NCBI RefSeq assembly: GCF_000688335.1
Contig: NZ_JHZX01000001.1
Location: 3,968,001-4,032,000 of the forward strand
Direction: 5' to 3'
From: Sediminibacter sp. Hel_I_10
GTDB lineage: Bacteria; Bacteroidota; Bacteroidia; Flavobacteriales; Flavobacteriaceae
Length of the DNA stretch: 64,000 nt
Shown: one piece after another, positions 19,733 to 28,243 of the stretch
How positions within the stretch are numbered: position 1 is the first letter of the stretch
Layout: every line of letters starts with the position of its first letter
The notes under the pieces: generated by a model
Told to the model about the DNA's origin: nothing
The model's database searches: none
Seen by the model: only the letters and a program-made list of their open reading frames with translations
Translations under genes and position numbers: made by a program

Positions 19733-21443
19733 ACGATTTTACAATAGCAAAACAGCACACCAATACCACAGCACACAATCCGAATGCCAATGCTGTTTTT
19801 CCGTAGATAAAATTACCTATGGCAAATAAGGTGCAATACACACCGATAACCCCACAGAAAAATCCTAATATTTTCATTCCGAATCCTTTAAACTTAGATT
19901 CGCTACCAAAAATCAGACTATCAAAGGAATTTATGGTTTCCTCGTTTGAAGGTTTTGTGAGCAAGGTGACAACAACCCATCCAATGGTGGTTACCAGAAC
20001 TCCAAAGACCAATTGCCAATGACTTTCCAATTCCACAAACGGTGTATCCATTTTTCCATTTACAAAAAAGAATAGCGCAATTCCAAAGGAAATAACCATG
20101 GCAGCAATTTCAGAATACGGATTGATACGATGCCAGAACCAGCGTAAGATAAATAGCAACCCCGTACCGGCACCAATTTGTAACATCAAATCAAAAGCAT
20201 CTCTTGCCTCTTCAAGCACCAATGCCAAAAGTGCAGCGCACACCATCATCACTACAGTAGAAATTCTTCCCGCCAATACTTGTTCTTTATCTGAAGCATT
20301 CTTTCTTACAAATCGGGCATAGAAATCATTGACCACATAAGAGCTTCCCCAGTTAAGGTGGGTGGAAATGGTGCTCATAAACGCAGCGATTAAAGAGGTA
20401 ATGACTATTCCTAAAAGTCCTGCAGGCAAAAACGTAAGCATGGCAGGGTAGGATAGATCATTCTTTACAAAGGAAGATTCCAATTCTGGAAATGCGGCTT
20501 GTAAACTTTCGATGTTCGGAAAAATCACAATGGAGGCAAGACCAATAATGATCCAAGGCCAAGGCCGTAAGGCATAATGGGCAAAATTAAAGAATAATAC
20601 AGCCCAAGTCGCATGTTTTTCATCTTTGGCAGCAAGCATACGTTGTGCAATATAACCACCGCCGCCAGGCTCTGCACCAGGGTACCAAACACTCCACCAT
20701 TGTACAGCTAACGGAATAATCAATAAGGGGATAAAGAGCTCTGGTTTTGAGAAATCTGGAAGCATTGCTGTTTTTTCAGCAACTTCAGGAGTGGCTAATA
20801 GTTTTTTGATACCTCCAATTTCGGACATATTGACGATATGGATGGTTGCCCAAATACTCCCAACCATCGCGATGATAAATTGAACGAAATCTGTCAGCAA
20901 TACGCCTTTTAATCCGCCCAAAGCAGAATAAACAACCGTTACTACCGATGCGATGAAGAGTGTTTGAAAAGTTGTGAAACCAAACATTACATGACCAATT
21001 TTTATGGCTGCCAAGCACACATTGGCCATAATGACAACGTTAAAGAACACTCCTAAATAGATGGCTCTAAAGCCACGTAAAAAAGCGGCACTTTTTCCGC
21101 TGTATCGCAATTCGTAAAACTCAAGATCTGTGGTAATTCCGCTACGTCGCCATAACTTAGCATAGAAAAAAACAGTAAGCATGCCGGTTAACAAAAAACT
21201 CCACCATATCCAATTTCCGAAGACACCATCTTCTCTAATTACACCAGCAACAAAGTTGGGCGTGTCTGCAGCAAAGGTTGTTGCCACCATACTCACGCCG
21301 AGTAACCACCAAGGCATATTTCTGCCAGAAAGAAAAAAGGCCTTAGAATCTTTACCTGCTTGTTTAGAAACGTAAACGCCAATAGCAGCAAATAAAGCCA
21401 AGAAAAATATAATGATGACCCAATCTAGTGTAGAAATTACCAT
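19716..21443 (-). CDS. Sodium:solute symporter (SSS family)
   Basis: A 575-residue integral membrane protein with about 14 hydrophobic segments typical of the SLC5/SSS family of sodium-coupled sugar, amino-acid or anion transporters. It shows the N-terminal WVIIIFFLALFAAIGVYV, AGKDSKAFFLSGRNMPWWLLG, which matches the SSS signature region, and TTFAADTPNFVAG. The substrate cannot be told; Bacteroidota members close to this type are often annotated as sugar transporters. It is monocistronic, with a terminator-like hairpin between it and the upstream 74-residue gene. Confidence 0.85.
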   Translation of the reverse strand: MVISTLDWVIIIFFLALFAAIGVYVSKQAGKDSKAFFLSGRNMPWWLLGVSMVATTFAADTPNFVAGVIREDGVFGNWIWWSFLLTGMLTVFFYAKLWRRSGITTDLEFYELRYSGKSAAFLRGFRAIYLGVFFNVVIMANVCLAAIKIGHVMFGFTTFQTLFIASVVTVVYSALGGLKGVLLTDFVQFIIAMVGSIWATIHIVNMSEIGGIKKLLATPEVAEKTAMLPDFSKPELFIPLLIIPLAVQWWSVWYPGAEPGGGGYIAQRMLAAKDEKHATWAVLFFNFAHYALRPWPWIIIGLASIVIFPNIESLQAAFPELESSFVKNDLSYPAMLTFLPAGLLGIVITSLIAAFMSTISTHLNWGSSYVVNDFYARFVRKNASDKEQVLAGRISTVVMMVCAALLALVLEEARDAFDLMLQIGAGTGLLFILRWFWHRINPYSEIAAMVISFGIALFFFVNGKMDTPFVELESHWQLVFGVLVTTIGWVVVTLLTKPSNEETINSFDSLIFGSESKFKGFGMKILGFFCGVIGVYCTLFAIGNFIYGKTALAFGLCAVVLVCCFAIVKSFKATT

Positions 21444-21525
21444 ATTAAAATAGAGAAAGGTTAGACAAACAAATCTAACATTAATATTGAAATAAACACA
21501 GCCTCATTATTTAATGACTGGGCAT

Positions 21526-21572
21526 AAAAAAACCGACTCAAGTGATATTAACATACCTGAGTCGGTTTTTTC
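21526..21572 (-). terminator. Hairpin terminator downstream of the 74-residue gene
   Basis: The arms aaaaaaccgactca and tgagtcggtttttt pair perfectly around a loop of about 19 bases, and the helix can be extended by pairing inside the loop. Read on the minus strand it follows the gene at 21589-21813 and ends in a T run. The structure is nearly symmetrical and would also work on the plus strand. Confidence 0.75.
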
Positions 21573-21588
21573 TATATTTTGAAAAGAA

Positions 21589-21813
21589 TTAATCTTCTAC
21601 AACGTGCATCACTGGGTTTTTATCTACCCATTTGCCATTTTTAGATTCCCCGAGAATAAGAACGTCTTTAGTAAGCTCATATTCCTTGATGGTCCTCATC
21701 ATTTGTTCTTTTGTATCTCTATGTAATTTAATACCTGTGTTTTTACCCTTATTTCTAATCTCTATATAAAATCCATCCCTGAATTTAATTGGTCTTGTTG
21801 GAGGTCTTCCCAT
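21589..21813 (-). CDS. Small conserved basic protein of unknown function
   Basis: This 74-residue protein begins GRPPTRPIKFRDGFYIEIRN, with many Lys and Arg residues and a mixed beta-helix pattern (FYIEIRNKGKNTGIKL, then the helix TKEQMMRTIKEYEL). It resembles a short conserved family that I recall from many Flavobacteriaceae genomes without a known function. It has its own terminator and a separate upstream region, so it is likely expressed alone. The basic N-terminus could bind nucleic acid, but no known motif is visible. Confidence 0.7.
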   Translation of the reverse strand: MGRPPTRPIKFRDGFYIEIRNKGKNTGIKLHRDTKEQMMRTIKEYELTKDVLILGESKNGKWVDKNPVMHVVED

Positions 21814-21990
21814 GAATGTGTATTTGAAAAAATTTATTTTGGCATATTAATAAAAAAATAAACGATACGCAAGTGTATTGCTATATAAAATCAAGTCTTT
21901 TTTAACAACGAAATCACCCTTAAATATTTTGTGATATAAATGGGCTCCTAATCTTATAAAATTGATATTTTTAACTTGAAAGTTCAAGAC

Positions 21991-23067
21991 ATGAAAATGA
22001 AGCTAAAAAGAAAGAAAAAGTCCTATAAAGTCAAAAACTTACCTCCAGGAACAATGGCCTATCAAGGCAAGAAGGAGGTGACATCTACTTCAATTGATAT
22101 CATAAATTACAATCAAGATACCTATCATGTTAAGAATTCCAAGCTTATTAATGATGCGTTTCATTATAAAGGAACTAATCAAGTAACTTGGGTTAATATC
22201 AATGGCCTTAATAATTTAAAAGATATTGAGGAGGTTGGCGAGCACTACAACATCCACCCCCTTACTTTAGAAGATATTGTAAATACCCATCATCGCCCAA
22301 AAATTGATGAATTTGAGAATTATCTGTTCATCGTATTTAAGATGCTATATTTTAAAAATGACGAAGAATTGCAATATGAGCATGTTAGCATGATTGTAGG
22401 AGAAGACTACATATTGACATTTCAAGAAGCAGATGGGGATGTGTTTGATGATTTAAGGGAGCGTATATCAAGCTCTAAGGGGCGCATAAGAACCCAAGGC
22501 GCCGATTATCTCATGTATGCTATTCTCGATGCTATTGTGGATAATTACTTTTCAGTGATTGAAGCTTTTGGTGATAAAATAGAAGATCTTGAGGGTAATA
22601 TTTTTATGGCTAACACCGACAGTAATGAAACACCCAACCAAATTCAAAGCTTAAAACAGGACATCCTTAAGATTAGAAGGGCAATCTTTCCGCTAAGAGA
22701 GGTCATTAACAGACTAGAAAAAGCAGATGTCAATTTTATTGACGTTAAAACAAACAGCTATTTACGCGATCTTTATGACCATATCATTCAAGTGAGTGAA
22801 TCTATAGATTTGTACCGGGAGATGGTTTGGAGTTTAATGGACATGTACATGACCATCATTAGCAATAAAATGAATGAGATCATGAAGGTCTTAACCATTA
22901 TTGCCACCATTTTTATTCCGTTGACCTTTATAGCGGGGATCTACGGTATGAATTTTAAAAATATGCCTGAGCTTCAAACCGAAAATGGATATTTCTATTT
23001 ATTAGGAGCTATGGCTATTTTATTCTTATTTATGTTAAACTATTTTAGAAGAAAAAAATGGCTTTAA
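21991..23067 (+). CDS. corA: CorA-type magnesium/cobalt transporter
   Basis: CorA is a homopentameric divalent-cation channel. The protein has a large soluble N-terminal domain with EDIVNTHHRPKIDEF, a long central helix region and two C-terminal membrane helices. The first ends in the selectivity motif GMN (FIAGIYGMNFKNMPEL), and the tail is basic (FRRKKWL). The TTG at 21976 would add five residues; I chose the ATG at 21991, which gives the lysine-rich start MKMKLKRKKKSYKVK. It is monocistronic. Confidence 0.93.
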   Translation: MKMKLKRKKKSYKVKNLPPGTMAYQGKKEVTSTSIDIINYNQDTYHVKNSKLINDAFHYKGTNQVTWVNINGLNNLKDIEEVGEHYNIHPLTLEDIVNTHHRPKIDEFENYLFIVFKMLYFKNDEELQYEHVSMIVGEDYILTFQEADGDVFDDLRERISSSKGRIRTQGADYLMYAILDAIVDNYFSVIEAFGDKIEDLEGNIFMANTDSNETPNQIQSLKQDILKIRRAIFPLREVINRLEKADVNFIDVKTNSYLRDLYDHIIQVSESIDLYREMVWSLMDMYMTIISNKMNEIMKVLTIIATIFIPLTFIAGIYGMNFKNMPELQTENGYFYLLGAMAILFLFMLNYFRRKKWL

Positions 23068-23117
23068 CACAATTTAAGTTAATAAACCTTAATGAGCGTT
23101 AAAGCCTGTTAATAGCG

Positions 23118-23148
23118 TTGTAATACCTCTCAATAAGCTGTATCTTAG
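23118..23148 (+). promoter_or_regulatory. Bacteroidota-type promoter of dps
   Basis: TTG at 23118-23120 is followed after 20 bases by tatcttag at 23141-23148, close to the TTTG-N19/20-TAnnTTTG consensus of Bacteroidota sigma-ABfr promoters. Transcription would begin near 23155, downstream of the GTG at 23151. This supports the ATG at 23190 as the real dps start. Confidence 0.55.
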
Positions 23149-23189
23149 TAGTGTTAAAAGAAATTATTAATACTATTAAACCAATACAC

Positions 23190-23693
23190 ATGAGTTATTT
23201 AAATATGTCTGAGGAAAAATTAATACCAGTAGTGGTAGAGTTAAATACCTTACTTGCTGATTATAATGTTTACTATCAAAAAATGAGAAATTTTCACTGG
23301 AATGTATTAGGTGAGAATTTCTTTGACTTACATATCAAATTTGAAGAGTTATACACAGATGCTAGAACCAAAATCGATGAGATCGCAGAACGCATCTTAA
23401 CTTTAAGATATCACCCAATGAGTAAGATGAGTGATTATTTAGAGGCTTCCGCGGTTAAAGAGGTATCACCTCTAAAAACGGATAAAGCGATGGTTAAGGA
23501 GATTTTAAACGATCACAAGATTATTTTAGCACAAATGTCTAAGGTAATTGAGAAGGCAGGTTCTGCTAAAGATGAAGGTACCATTGATTTAATTGGTGCT
23601 TATATTAGAGAGCTTGAGAAATCTAGCTGGATGCTGAATGCATGGTCTAAAAAATCATCTGATCATTTAAAAAGTACCATTATAGAATCTTAA
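23190..23693 (+). CDS. dps: Dps-family ferritin-like DNA-protection protein
   Basis: Dps forms a 12-subunit shell that oxidises and stores iron with peroxide and shields DNA. The 167 residues hold the ferroxidase ligands in YYQKMRNFHWNVLGENFFDLHIKFEELY (pattern H-x(10)-H-x(3)-D/E), followed by DARTKIDEIAERIL. An in-frame GTG at 23151 would give 180 residues, but it lies upstream of the predicted transcription start. It is monocistronic, with a terminator after it. Oxidative or starvation induction is expected from the family, and no operator was recognised. Confidence 0.92.
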   Translation: MSYLNMSEEKLIPVVVELNTLLADYNVYYQKMRNFHWNVLGENFFDLHIKFEELYTDARTKIDEIAERILTLRYHPMSKMSDYLEASAVKEVSPLKTDKAMVKEILNDHKIILAQMSKVIEKAGSAKDEGTIDLIGAYIRELEKSSWMLNAWSKKSSDHLKSTIIES

Positions 23694-23720
23694 AAGTTAT
23701 AATTATATAACCTTAAGGTT

Positions 23721-23773
23721 ATAAGCCAAATAAAGGGAATTGAACCAATTTCTATTTATTTGGCTTATTTTTT
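23721..23773 (+). terminator. Rho-independent terminator after dps
   Basis: A 14-base perfect inverted repeat (23721-23734 with 23755-23768) is followed by a T run. It lies 28 bases after the dps stop codon. Confidence 0.75.
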
Positions 23774-23782
23774 ATGTAAAAT

Positions 23783-23812
23783 TTGCACTATCTGTTTTTT
23801 GTATTACATTTA
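23783..23812 (+). promoter_or_regulatory. Promoter of the acidic lipoprotein gene
   Basis: TTTG ends at 23785 and is followed after 19 bases by tacattta (23805-23812), close to TAnnTTTG. It lies about 38 bases upstream of the ATG at 23850. Confidence 0.5.
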
Positions 23813-23849
23813 TCCCCTTAGATCACTAACAATTTAAACCAAATTTAAG

Positions 23850-24065
23850 ATGAAAAAACTAGTACTATCCATGGTGTTTATGTTCACATTAGCTACCGTA
23901 TTTACAAGCTGTAGAGAAGAAAAAACACCAGACGAAAAGGTTGAAGAAGCAATGGATGATGTTGAAGAAGATCTTGAAGATGCTTCTGACGATGTACAAG
24001 ATGCTGCAGAAGACTTAGAAGAAGAAGTTGAGGAAGCTGCTGAAGAAGCAAGTGACGACAACTAA
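23850..24065 (+). CDS. Small, extremely acidic lipoprotein
   Basis: The 71-residue precursor has a lipoprotein signal, KKLVLSMVFMFTLATVFTSC, with the lipidated Cys at residue 21. The mature 50 residues are almost entirely Glu, Asp and Ala in a heptad-like pattern (EEAMDDVEEDLEDASDDVQD), suggesting a long charged amphipathic helix or coiled coil. The protein would be anchored in the outer or cytoplasmic membrane. Function is unknown; the charge could bind cations. A promoter lies upstream and a strong terminator just downstream, so it is a real single-gene unit. Confidence 0.8.
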   Translation: MKKLVLSMVFMFTLATVFTSCREEKTPDEKVEEAMDDVEEDLEDASDDVQDAAEDLEEEVEEAAEEASDDN

Positions 24066-24083
24066 TACATAAGAGTATCTACT

Positions 24084-24115
24084 AAAAAGTCCTAGCTAAT
24101 GCTAGGACTTTTTTT
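24084..24115 (+). terminator. Rho-independent terminator of the acidic lipoprotein gene
   Basis: The stem aaaaagtcctagc / gctaggacttttt (24084-24096 with 24101-24113) has a 4-base loop and a T run. It is strong and symmetrical. Confidence 0.85.
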
Positions 24116-24191
24116 ATGGTATATTTTTCTTAATTCTTAATTCTCAATTCAAAACGAATTTCAATCTAAAAAAACTCAAATTTCACAAGGC

Positions 24192-24638
24192 TTACTTGAT
24201 ATCAATAATATCATACCTGGCGTCATTAAACGAGATTTGTTCACCTACCTTTTTGTTTAACATTAATTGACCAACAGGAGCGTTTTTTGAAATTACAAAA
24301 AACTCTTGATCATTTAAAGCAATTTTACCTAAGCTCACACCGATAAAGAAATGTATAGTTTTGGTCATGACCAAGCTTCCTAAAACGACATAATCATTTT
24401 GTATTTTGGGATTGATCAATTTTAAAGTATCTAGCATTTTATGGGCATCACTCAGGTATTGCGCGTTTTTTTCGAGATCATTCAACAATTTTCCGTTACC
24501 AGAATCATCATCCTCGTCACTGCTTTTATCGTTGCTCTCAATAGCGTCTTTTATAGTGTCGATCTCGTTTTTATAGCTAGTAATACGTTTATTAACGTGC
24601 TCAAAGCAAATTTGTAACAATTCAGATTTTATACTCAT
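24192..24638 (-). CDS. GreA/GreB-like transcript-cleavage-factor homologue
   Basis: The 148 residues show an N-terminal helical, partly coiled-coil part (1-90) with a very acidic turn DKSSDEDDDSGNG at the position of the hairpin tip. The C-terminal FKBP-like part contains KNAPVGQLMLNKKVGEQISF, which matches the GreA C-terminal signature (SPlGxALlGkkxGD). Gre factors enter the RNA polymerase secondary channel and stimulate transcript cleavage. This divergent form is typical of Flavobacteriaceae and its activity is untested. Its start overlaps the stop of the upstream 137-residue gene (ATGA), so translation is coupled. Confidence 0.75.
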   Translation of the reverse strand: MSIKSELLQICFEHVNKRITSYKNEIDTIKDAIESNDKSSDEDDDSGNGKLLNDLEKNAQYLSDAHKMLDTLKLINPKIQNDYVVLGSLVMTKTIHFFIGVSLGKIALNDQEFFVISKNAPVGQLMLNKKVGEQISFNDARYDIIDIK

Positions 24639-25048
24639 ATAGCTTCGGCAAATGCGCCATTAAATAGTTGGATATTGCTGATAAGGCGTTCCTTTGTAAT
24701 ATTCATCATACGTTTGTTAAGAGCAGAAGAGTTTTGAATATATAGTGCATATTCTTCCGCAGTAAATTGTCCTATCACCATCCCTTTTAGAGAATTTCTA
24801 AACTTCATATCCTTGTTGATCGCATTTTCTATATACGCCAACTGCTTGGGGAGTTGAAGTTCATAAAACACATTCTTGCGTTTTTTAATGTAATTTTTAA
24901 ACACTTCGATAAAAAGCTCATTTTGCATTTTAACTATAGGTCTTAGCGTTGCGTTTTGAAAGCGCTCATCGCTCGTCATATCATCATTGACCAAGGCTGT
25001 TGCAATAGTTGGCCTTATAGATATTAGGTCTTTGCTTCTTTGTGTCAT
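24635..25048 (-). CDS. Conserved flavobacterial protein of unknown function, partner of the GreA-like gene
   Basis: A 137-residue, mostly helical soluble protein with the segments SDERFQNATLRPIVKMQNELFIEVF and FRNSLKGMVIGQFTAEEYALY. Related proteins in flavobacteria are, as I recall, sometimes annotated as glyoxalases, but no VOC-fold metal ligands are visible here, so I do not accept that name. The 4-base overlap with the GreA-like gene argues for a shared role, perhaps in transcription. No domain was recognised. Confidence 0.7.
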   Translation of the reverse strand: MTQRSKDLISIRPTIATALVNDDMTSDERFQNATLRPIVKMQNELFIEVFKNYIKKRKNVFYELQLPKQLAYIENAINKDMKFRNSLKGMVIGQFTAEEYALYIQNSSALNKRMMNITKERLISNIQLFNGAFAEAI

Positions 25049-25348
25049 GGCTCTGATTTTTAATAAATGTAGGAAGAATACGATTGACTATCAAAACTGA
25101 GCGCTTATGTTGTTAACGAGTTTATCAACAAATGACGGTATACCTATAATATTGGCATTATGAGATTCATCATACAATCGTTTTTATAGCTCAACCTAAA
25201 TAATATTCCTGTAAAAACCTAACGGCTCATTACATCCTCAGTTTGTAAAAAATACCTGCAACTATTCTCAAAATCGAAATCAACATAAGATTGGTACAGA
25301 TTTTTAAAGCCTTGAAATTTCAAGTATCTTTGAGTTAAATTCGTCAGT
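25049..25348. other. Intergenic region between two divergent units
   Basis: These 300 bases separate the minus-strand GreA-like pair from the plus-strand DUF72 gene. They hold the promoter-operator at 25311-25332 described separately. I see no further gene or repeat in the remainder. Confidence 0.5.
25311..25332 (+). promoter_or_regulatory. Promoter -7 element with an overlapping 14-base palindrome (candidate operator)
   Basis: A perfect palindrome cttgaaatttcaag (25311-25324) abuts tatctttg (25325-25332), an exact match to the Bacteroidota -7 element TAnnTTTG. The palindrome fills the spacer between the -33 and -7 regions, a classic place for a repressor site. The start codon of the DUF72 gene follows at 25349. 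Confidence 0.5.
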
Positions 25349-26233
25349 ATGAAATTTGGAAGCGTTGATAACCCTCAAGACCTTGACCTCAGTCTCCCTA
25401 ATGATCATATAGATACGGCGCGTGTTCTTGAAAAATCAAAAAACGATGTGCTGCCTCAAATTTTTGTAGGCTGCGCTAAATGGAACAGGGCAGACCTTAA
25501 AGGCTTCTATCCTAGAGGCACTAAAGACGAACTGGGGTATTATTCCTCTCAGTTTAATGCTATTGAAATGAATGCGACGTTTTATCGTATTTTTCCTGCG
25601 GAACAATTTGCGACCTGGTATGACAAAACACCAAAAAACTTTAAGTTTTTCCCAAAATTATATCAAGAGATTAGCCATTGGAAACGCCTGAGCGGCGTTG
25701 ATAGTGTTGTAGAAAATTACCTGAACAATGCAGCCAACCTAAAAGAAAAGTTGGGAACTATTTTTTTGCAAATGCATTCTAATTTTAAACCTAAAGATTT
25801 TGATAGGGTCATTGATTTTGTAGAAAGTTGGCCCAAAGAGATCCCTTTGGCTATAGAGTTTAGACATACAGATTGGTATAATGAGACTGTAGTAGCAGAT
25901 CAACTTTATGATCTACTCGAGACCAATAATATCTCTAACGTGATTGTTGATACAGCTGGTAGGCGAGACTTAATGCACATGCGCTTAACCAATAGTACCG
26001 CTTTTGTAAGATACGTTGGTGCCAATCACAAAAGCGACTATACACGACTTGATGAGTGGGTGCAGCGCCTCAAAGAATGGAAAGATCAAGGGATTGACGA
26101 AGTTGATTTCTTTATTCATCAAAATATAGAAAAAGAGTCCCCACTCTTATCTGCCTACTTTATTGAACAACTCAATACGGAATTGGGTTATGATTTAAAA
26201 ATTCCAAATAGGGACGAGAACACCTTATTTTAA
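25349..26233 (+). CDS. DUF72 (YecE-family) protein
   Basis: The 294-residue protein is a TIM-barrel-like DUF72 member. IFVGCAKWNRADLKGFYPRG, YSSQFNAIEMNATFYR, the proline-rich KTPKNFKFFPKLYQEISH, and LAIEFRHTDWY are the characteristic segments. The molecular function of the family is not settled. The gene has a good promoter with a palindromic candidate operator, and is followed after 22 bases by a thioesterase gene on the same strand, suggesting an operon. Confidence 0.88.
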   Translation: MKFGSVDNPQDLDLSLPNDHIDTARVLEKSKNDVLPQIFVGCAKWNRADLKGFYPRGTKDELGYYSSQFNAIEMNATFYRIFPAEQFATWYDKTPKNFKFFPKLYQEISHWKRLSGVDSVVENYLNNAANLKEKLGTIFLQMHSNFKPKDFDRVIDFVESWPKEIPLAIEFRHTDWYNETVVADQLYDLLETNNISNVIVDTAGRRDLMHMRLTNSTAFVRYVGANHKSDYTRLDEWVQRLKEWKDQGIDEVDFFIHQNIEKESPLLSAYFIEQLNTELGYDLKIPNRDENTLF

Positions 26234-26255
26234 AACCAATTAAAACCGAACTTAA

Positions 26256-26648
26256 ATGCGATTTCATACAAGAAAATGGGTAAAGCCCGAAGATTTAAAT
26301 CCCAATCAAACCTTATTTGGAGGACAACTTTTAGCTTGGATTGACGAAGAAGTGGCCTTATATACTGTGATTCAGCTAGAGAATTCTAGAGTCGTTACCA
26401 AATACATGTCTGAAATTAATTTTATGGCCTCTGCAAAGCAAGGAGATATTATTGAAATAGGTATTGAGGTTCTTAAATTTGGAAATACGTCCTTATCCAT
26501 GAAGTGTGAGGTACGCAACAAAATGACCAGAGGCACCATTTTAACGGTTGACAAAATCATCATGGTCAATTTAGGTGAAGACGGAAAGCCTGCACCTCAT
26601 GGAAAAACAAAGATTGAGTTTGTAAAAGACCGCTTAGAAGACAAGTAA
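26256..26648 (+). CDS. Acyl-CoA thioesterase, hotdog fold (YciA-like)
   Basis: The 130-residue protein has the single hotdog domain of the acyl-CoA hydrolase family. PNQTLFGGQLLAWIDEEVAL includes the conserved Asn-x(4)-Gly-Gly and the catalytic Asp in the central helix. Its beta strands follow the family pattern (INFMASAKQGDIIEIGIEVL). It likely hydrolyses acyl-CoA thioesters in the cytoplasm. It probably shares a transcript with the DUF72 gene and ends one base before the convergent MscS gene. Confidence 0.85.
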   Translation: MRFHTRKWVKPEDLNPNQTLFGGQLLAWIDEEVALYTVIQLENSRVVTKYMSEINFMASAKQGDIIEIGIEVLKFGNTSLSMKCEVRNKMTRGTILTVDKIIMVNLGEDGKPAPHGKTKIEFVKDRLEDK

Positions 26649-26649
26649 T

Positions 26650-27903
26650 TTATAACGCGTCTGAAGACGGTGCTAAAATACAAGTAAGCTCATAGACTTC
26701 TAAGTCAAAATAAGGTACCGCTGCTAGCGCATGATCGAAAATGTCAGACATGATGTATTCATAATTCTGCCAACGTTTATCACTACTAAAACAATAAATC
26801 TCTAACGGAAGACCTTGAGCTGTAGGAGCCAATTGTCTCACCATAATAAACATGTCTTTATTGATTCCTGAATGGTTTTCAATATAGGTCTGTAAATATT
26901 TTCTAAACACGCCCAAATTGGTCAAGTTGCGCCCGTTGATGAGTACCGATTTATTGGCGTTGTTCTCTTTATTAAAACTATTGATCTCCTGTTGTCGATC
27001 CCCAAGATATTGACTAATTATCTCAATCCTTTTTAACTCCTCGATCTTATCATCAGTTAAATATTTGATACTTTTTGCCTTGAGCAAAATAGACCGTTTA
27101 ATTCGTCTCCCTCCAGAGGCTTGCATGCCTCTCCAATTCTTGAAAGAATCGGCAATAAGCGCATAAGTAGGAATGTGGGTAATGGTCATGTCAAAATTCT
27201 GCACTTGAACGGTAGATAAATTGATTTCAACAACATCTCCATCGGCGCCATATTTATCCATAGTAATCCAATCGCCAATTCTAACACTATCGTTGATGGC
27301 AACCTGAATACTTGCAACAAAACCAAGGATGGTGTCTTTAAAAATCAACAATAAGATGGCCGAAGCAGCTCCTAAAGTGGTGAAGAACTTTAAAAAGGAT
27401 AAATTGATCAATACTGCCAAAGCAGAAGCAATCCCGATGATCCATACAAAAAGCATCACCACTTGTATATAACTATCAATAGGCTTATCTCTTAGACTAG
27501 GAAGGGTTTTGAAGTAACTCTCAAAGGTTCTTAAAATGCTTCTAATGATCCAAACAATAATGACTATGGCAAATACTTTAAGTAAGATAAGCACATAGGT
27601 CTCAAACTGAGGAAAATCGTAAAAAACAACAGGAAATAACTTAATGGTTACGATTAACGGCACAATATGGGCAATATGACGTGGCGCCCGGTGATTTACC
27701 AAAAGGTCATCAAAGTTGGTTTTTGTGCGTTCAGATAATTTGGTGAACGTGTTGATCAACAACTTACGTGTAATCCTATCGGTAATGTAAATGATGATGA
27801 GAAGTGCAAACAATAAACTAAGCATATTAAAATACTCAGCCGCACGTTCTGACACGCCGATGCTTACAAAATAGTCATGGAAAAAACATTGTATGTCTTT
27901 CAT
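26650..27903 (-). CDS. Mechanosensitive channel, MscS family (YbdG type)
   Basis: A 417-residue protein with about five membrane helices in the N-terminal half, then the pore helix and MscS beta domain, followed by a long cytoplasmic C-terminus. RIGDWITMDKYGADGDVVEI and THIPTYALIADSFKNWRGM closely follow the E. coli YbdG (MscM-type) pattern. Such channels open at high membrane tension during osmotic downshift. It overlaps the upstream DUF3817 gene by 4 bases. A second, shorter MscS is encoded at 34018. Confidence 0.9.
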   Translation of the reverse strand: MKDIQCFFHDYFVSIGVSERAAEYFNMLSLLFALLIIIYITDRITRKLLINTFTKLSERTKTNFDDLLVNHRAPRHIAHIVPLIVTIKLFPVVFYDFPQFETYVLILLKVFAIVIIVWIIRSILRTFESYFKTLPSLRDKPIDSYIQVVMLFVWIIGIASALAVLINLSFLKFFTTLGAASAILLLIFKDTILGFVASIQVAINDSVRIGDWITMDKYGADGDVVEINLSTVQVQNFDMTITHIPTYALIADSFKNWRGMQASGGRRIKRSILLKAKSIKYLTDDKIEELKRIEIISQYLGDRQQEINSFNKENNANKSVLINGRNLTNLGVFRKYLQTYIENHSGINKDMFIMVRQLAPTAQGLPLEIYCFSSDKRWQNYEYIMSDIFDHALAAVPYFDLEVYELTCILAPSSDAL

Positions 27904-28196
27904 GAGTTGCGCTTAGGTTTCAAATATTTATATTCAACATAAAAGGTGCCAAACGGAATGATGGATGCCAGAAGTACAATGAAGAGCGTTTTTTTGGTCC
28001 ATCCCATTTCCGAAGCTAATACAATCGCTAAAACAATATAGGCCAAAAACAAGATACCATGTGGCATCCCCAAAAGCTTAACGTATTGCGGGTCATTCGC
28101 AAAATACTTGATAGGCACGGCTATAAACAAAAGAAGAATGTACGAGATGCCTTCAAGAAGCGCTACAAGCCTAAAACTATTAAATAATGAAAACAT
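27900..28196 (-). CDS. DUF3817 membrane protein
   Basis: The 98 residues carry three hydrophobic segments: FRLVALLEGISYILLLFIAV, MPHGILFLAYIVLAIVL and LFIVLLASIIPFGTFYVEY. The GISY, KYLG-like and GxxHGxLF features are typical of DUF3817. A TTG at 28217 would lengthen it by seven residues, but the ATG at 28196 is the better start. Its 3' end overlaps the start of the YbdG-type channel gene by 4 bases, so the two are translated together. The function is unknown. Confidence 0.85.
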   Translation of the reverse strand: MFSLFNSFRLVALLEGISYILLLFIAVPIKYFANDPQYVKLLGMPHGILFLAYIVLAIVLASEMGWTKKTLFIVLLASIIPFGTFYVEYKYLKPKRNS

Positions 28197-28243
28197 AAGG
28201 TTCCAAATTTTGTGCAAAATTACCTTATGTTAACTGATTCTGA

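Noticed and set aside
23834-24061. Ser-rich open frame on the minus strand
   Set aside because: It is the exact antisense of the Glu/Asp-rich lipoprotein gene. Its Ser runs are produced by the complement of acidic codons.
24635-25048. Annotation as a glyoxalase
   Set aside because: No metal-ligand His or Glu pattern of the VOC fold is present. The protein is helical.
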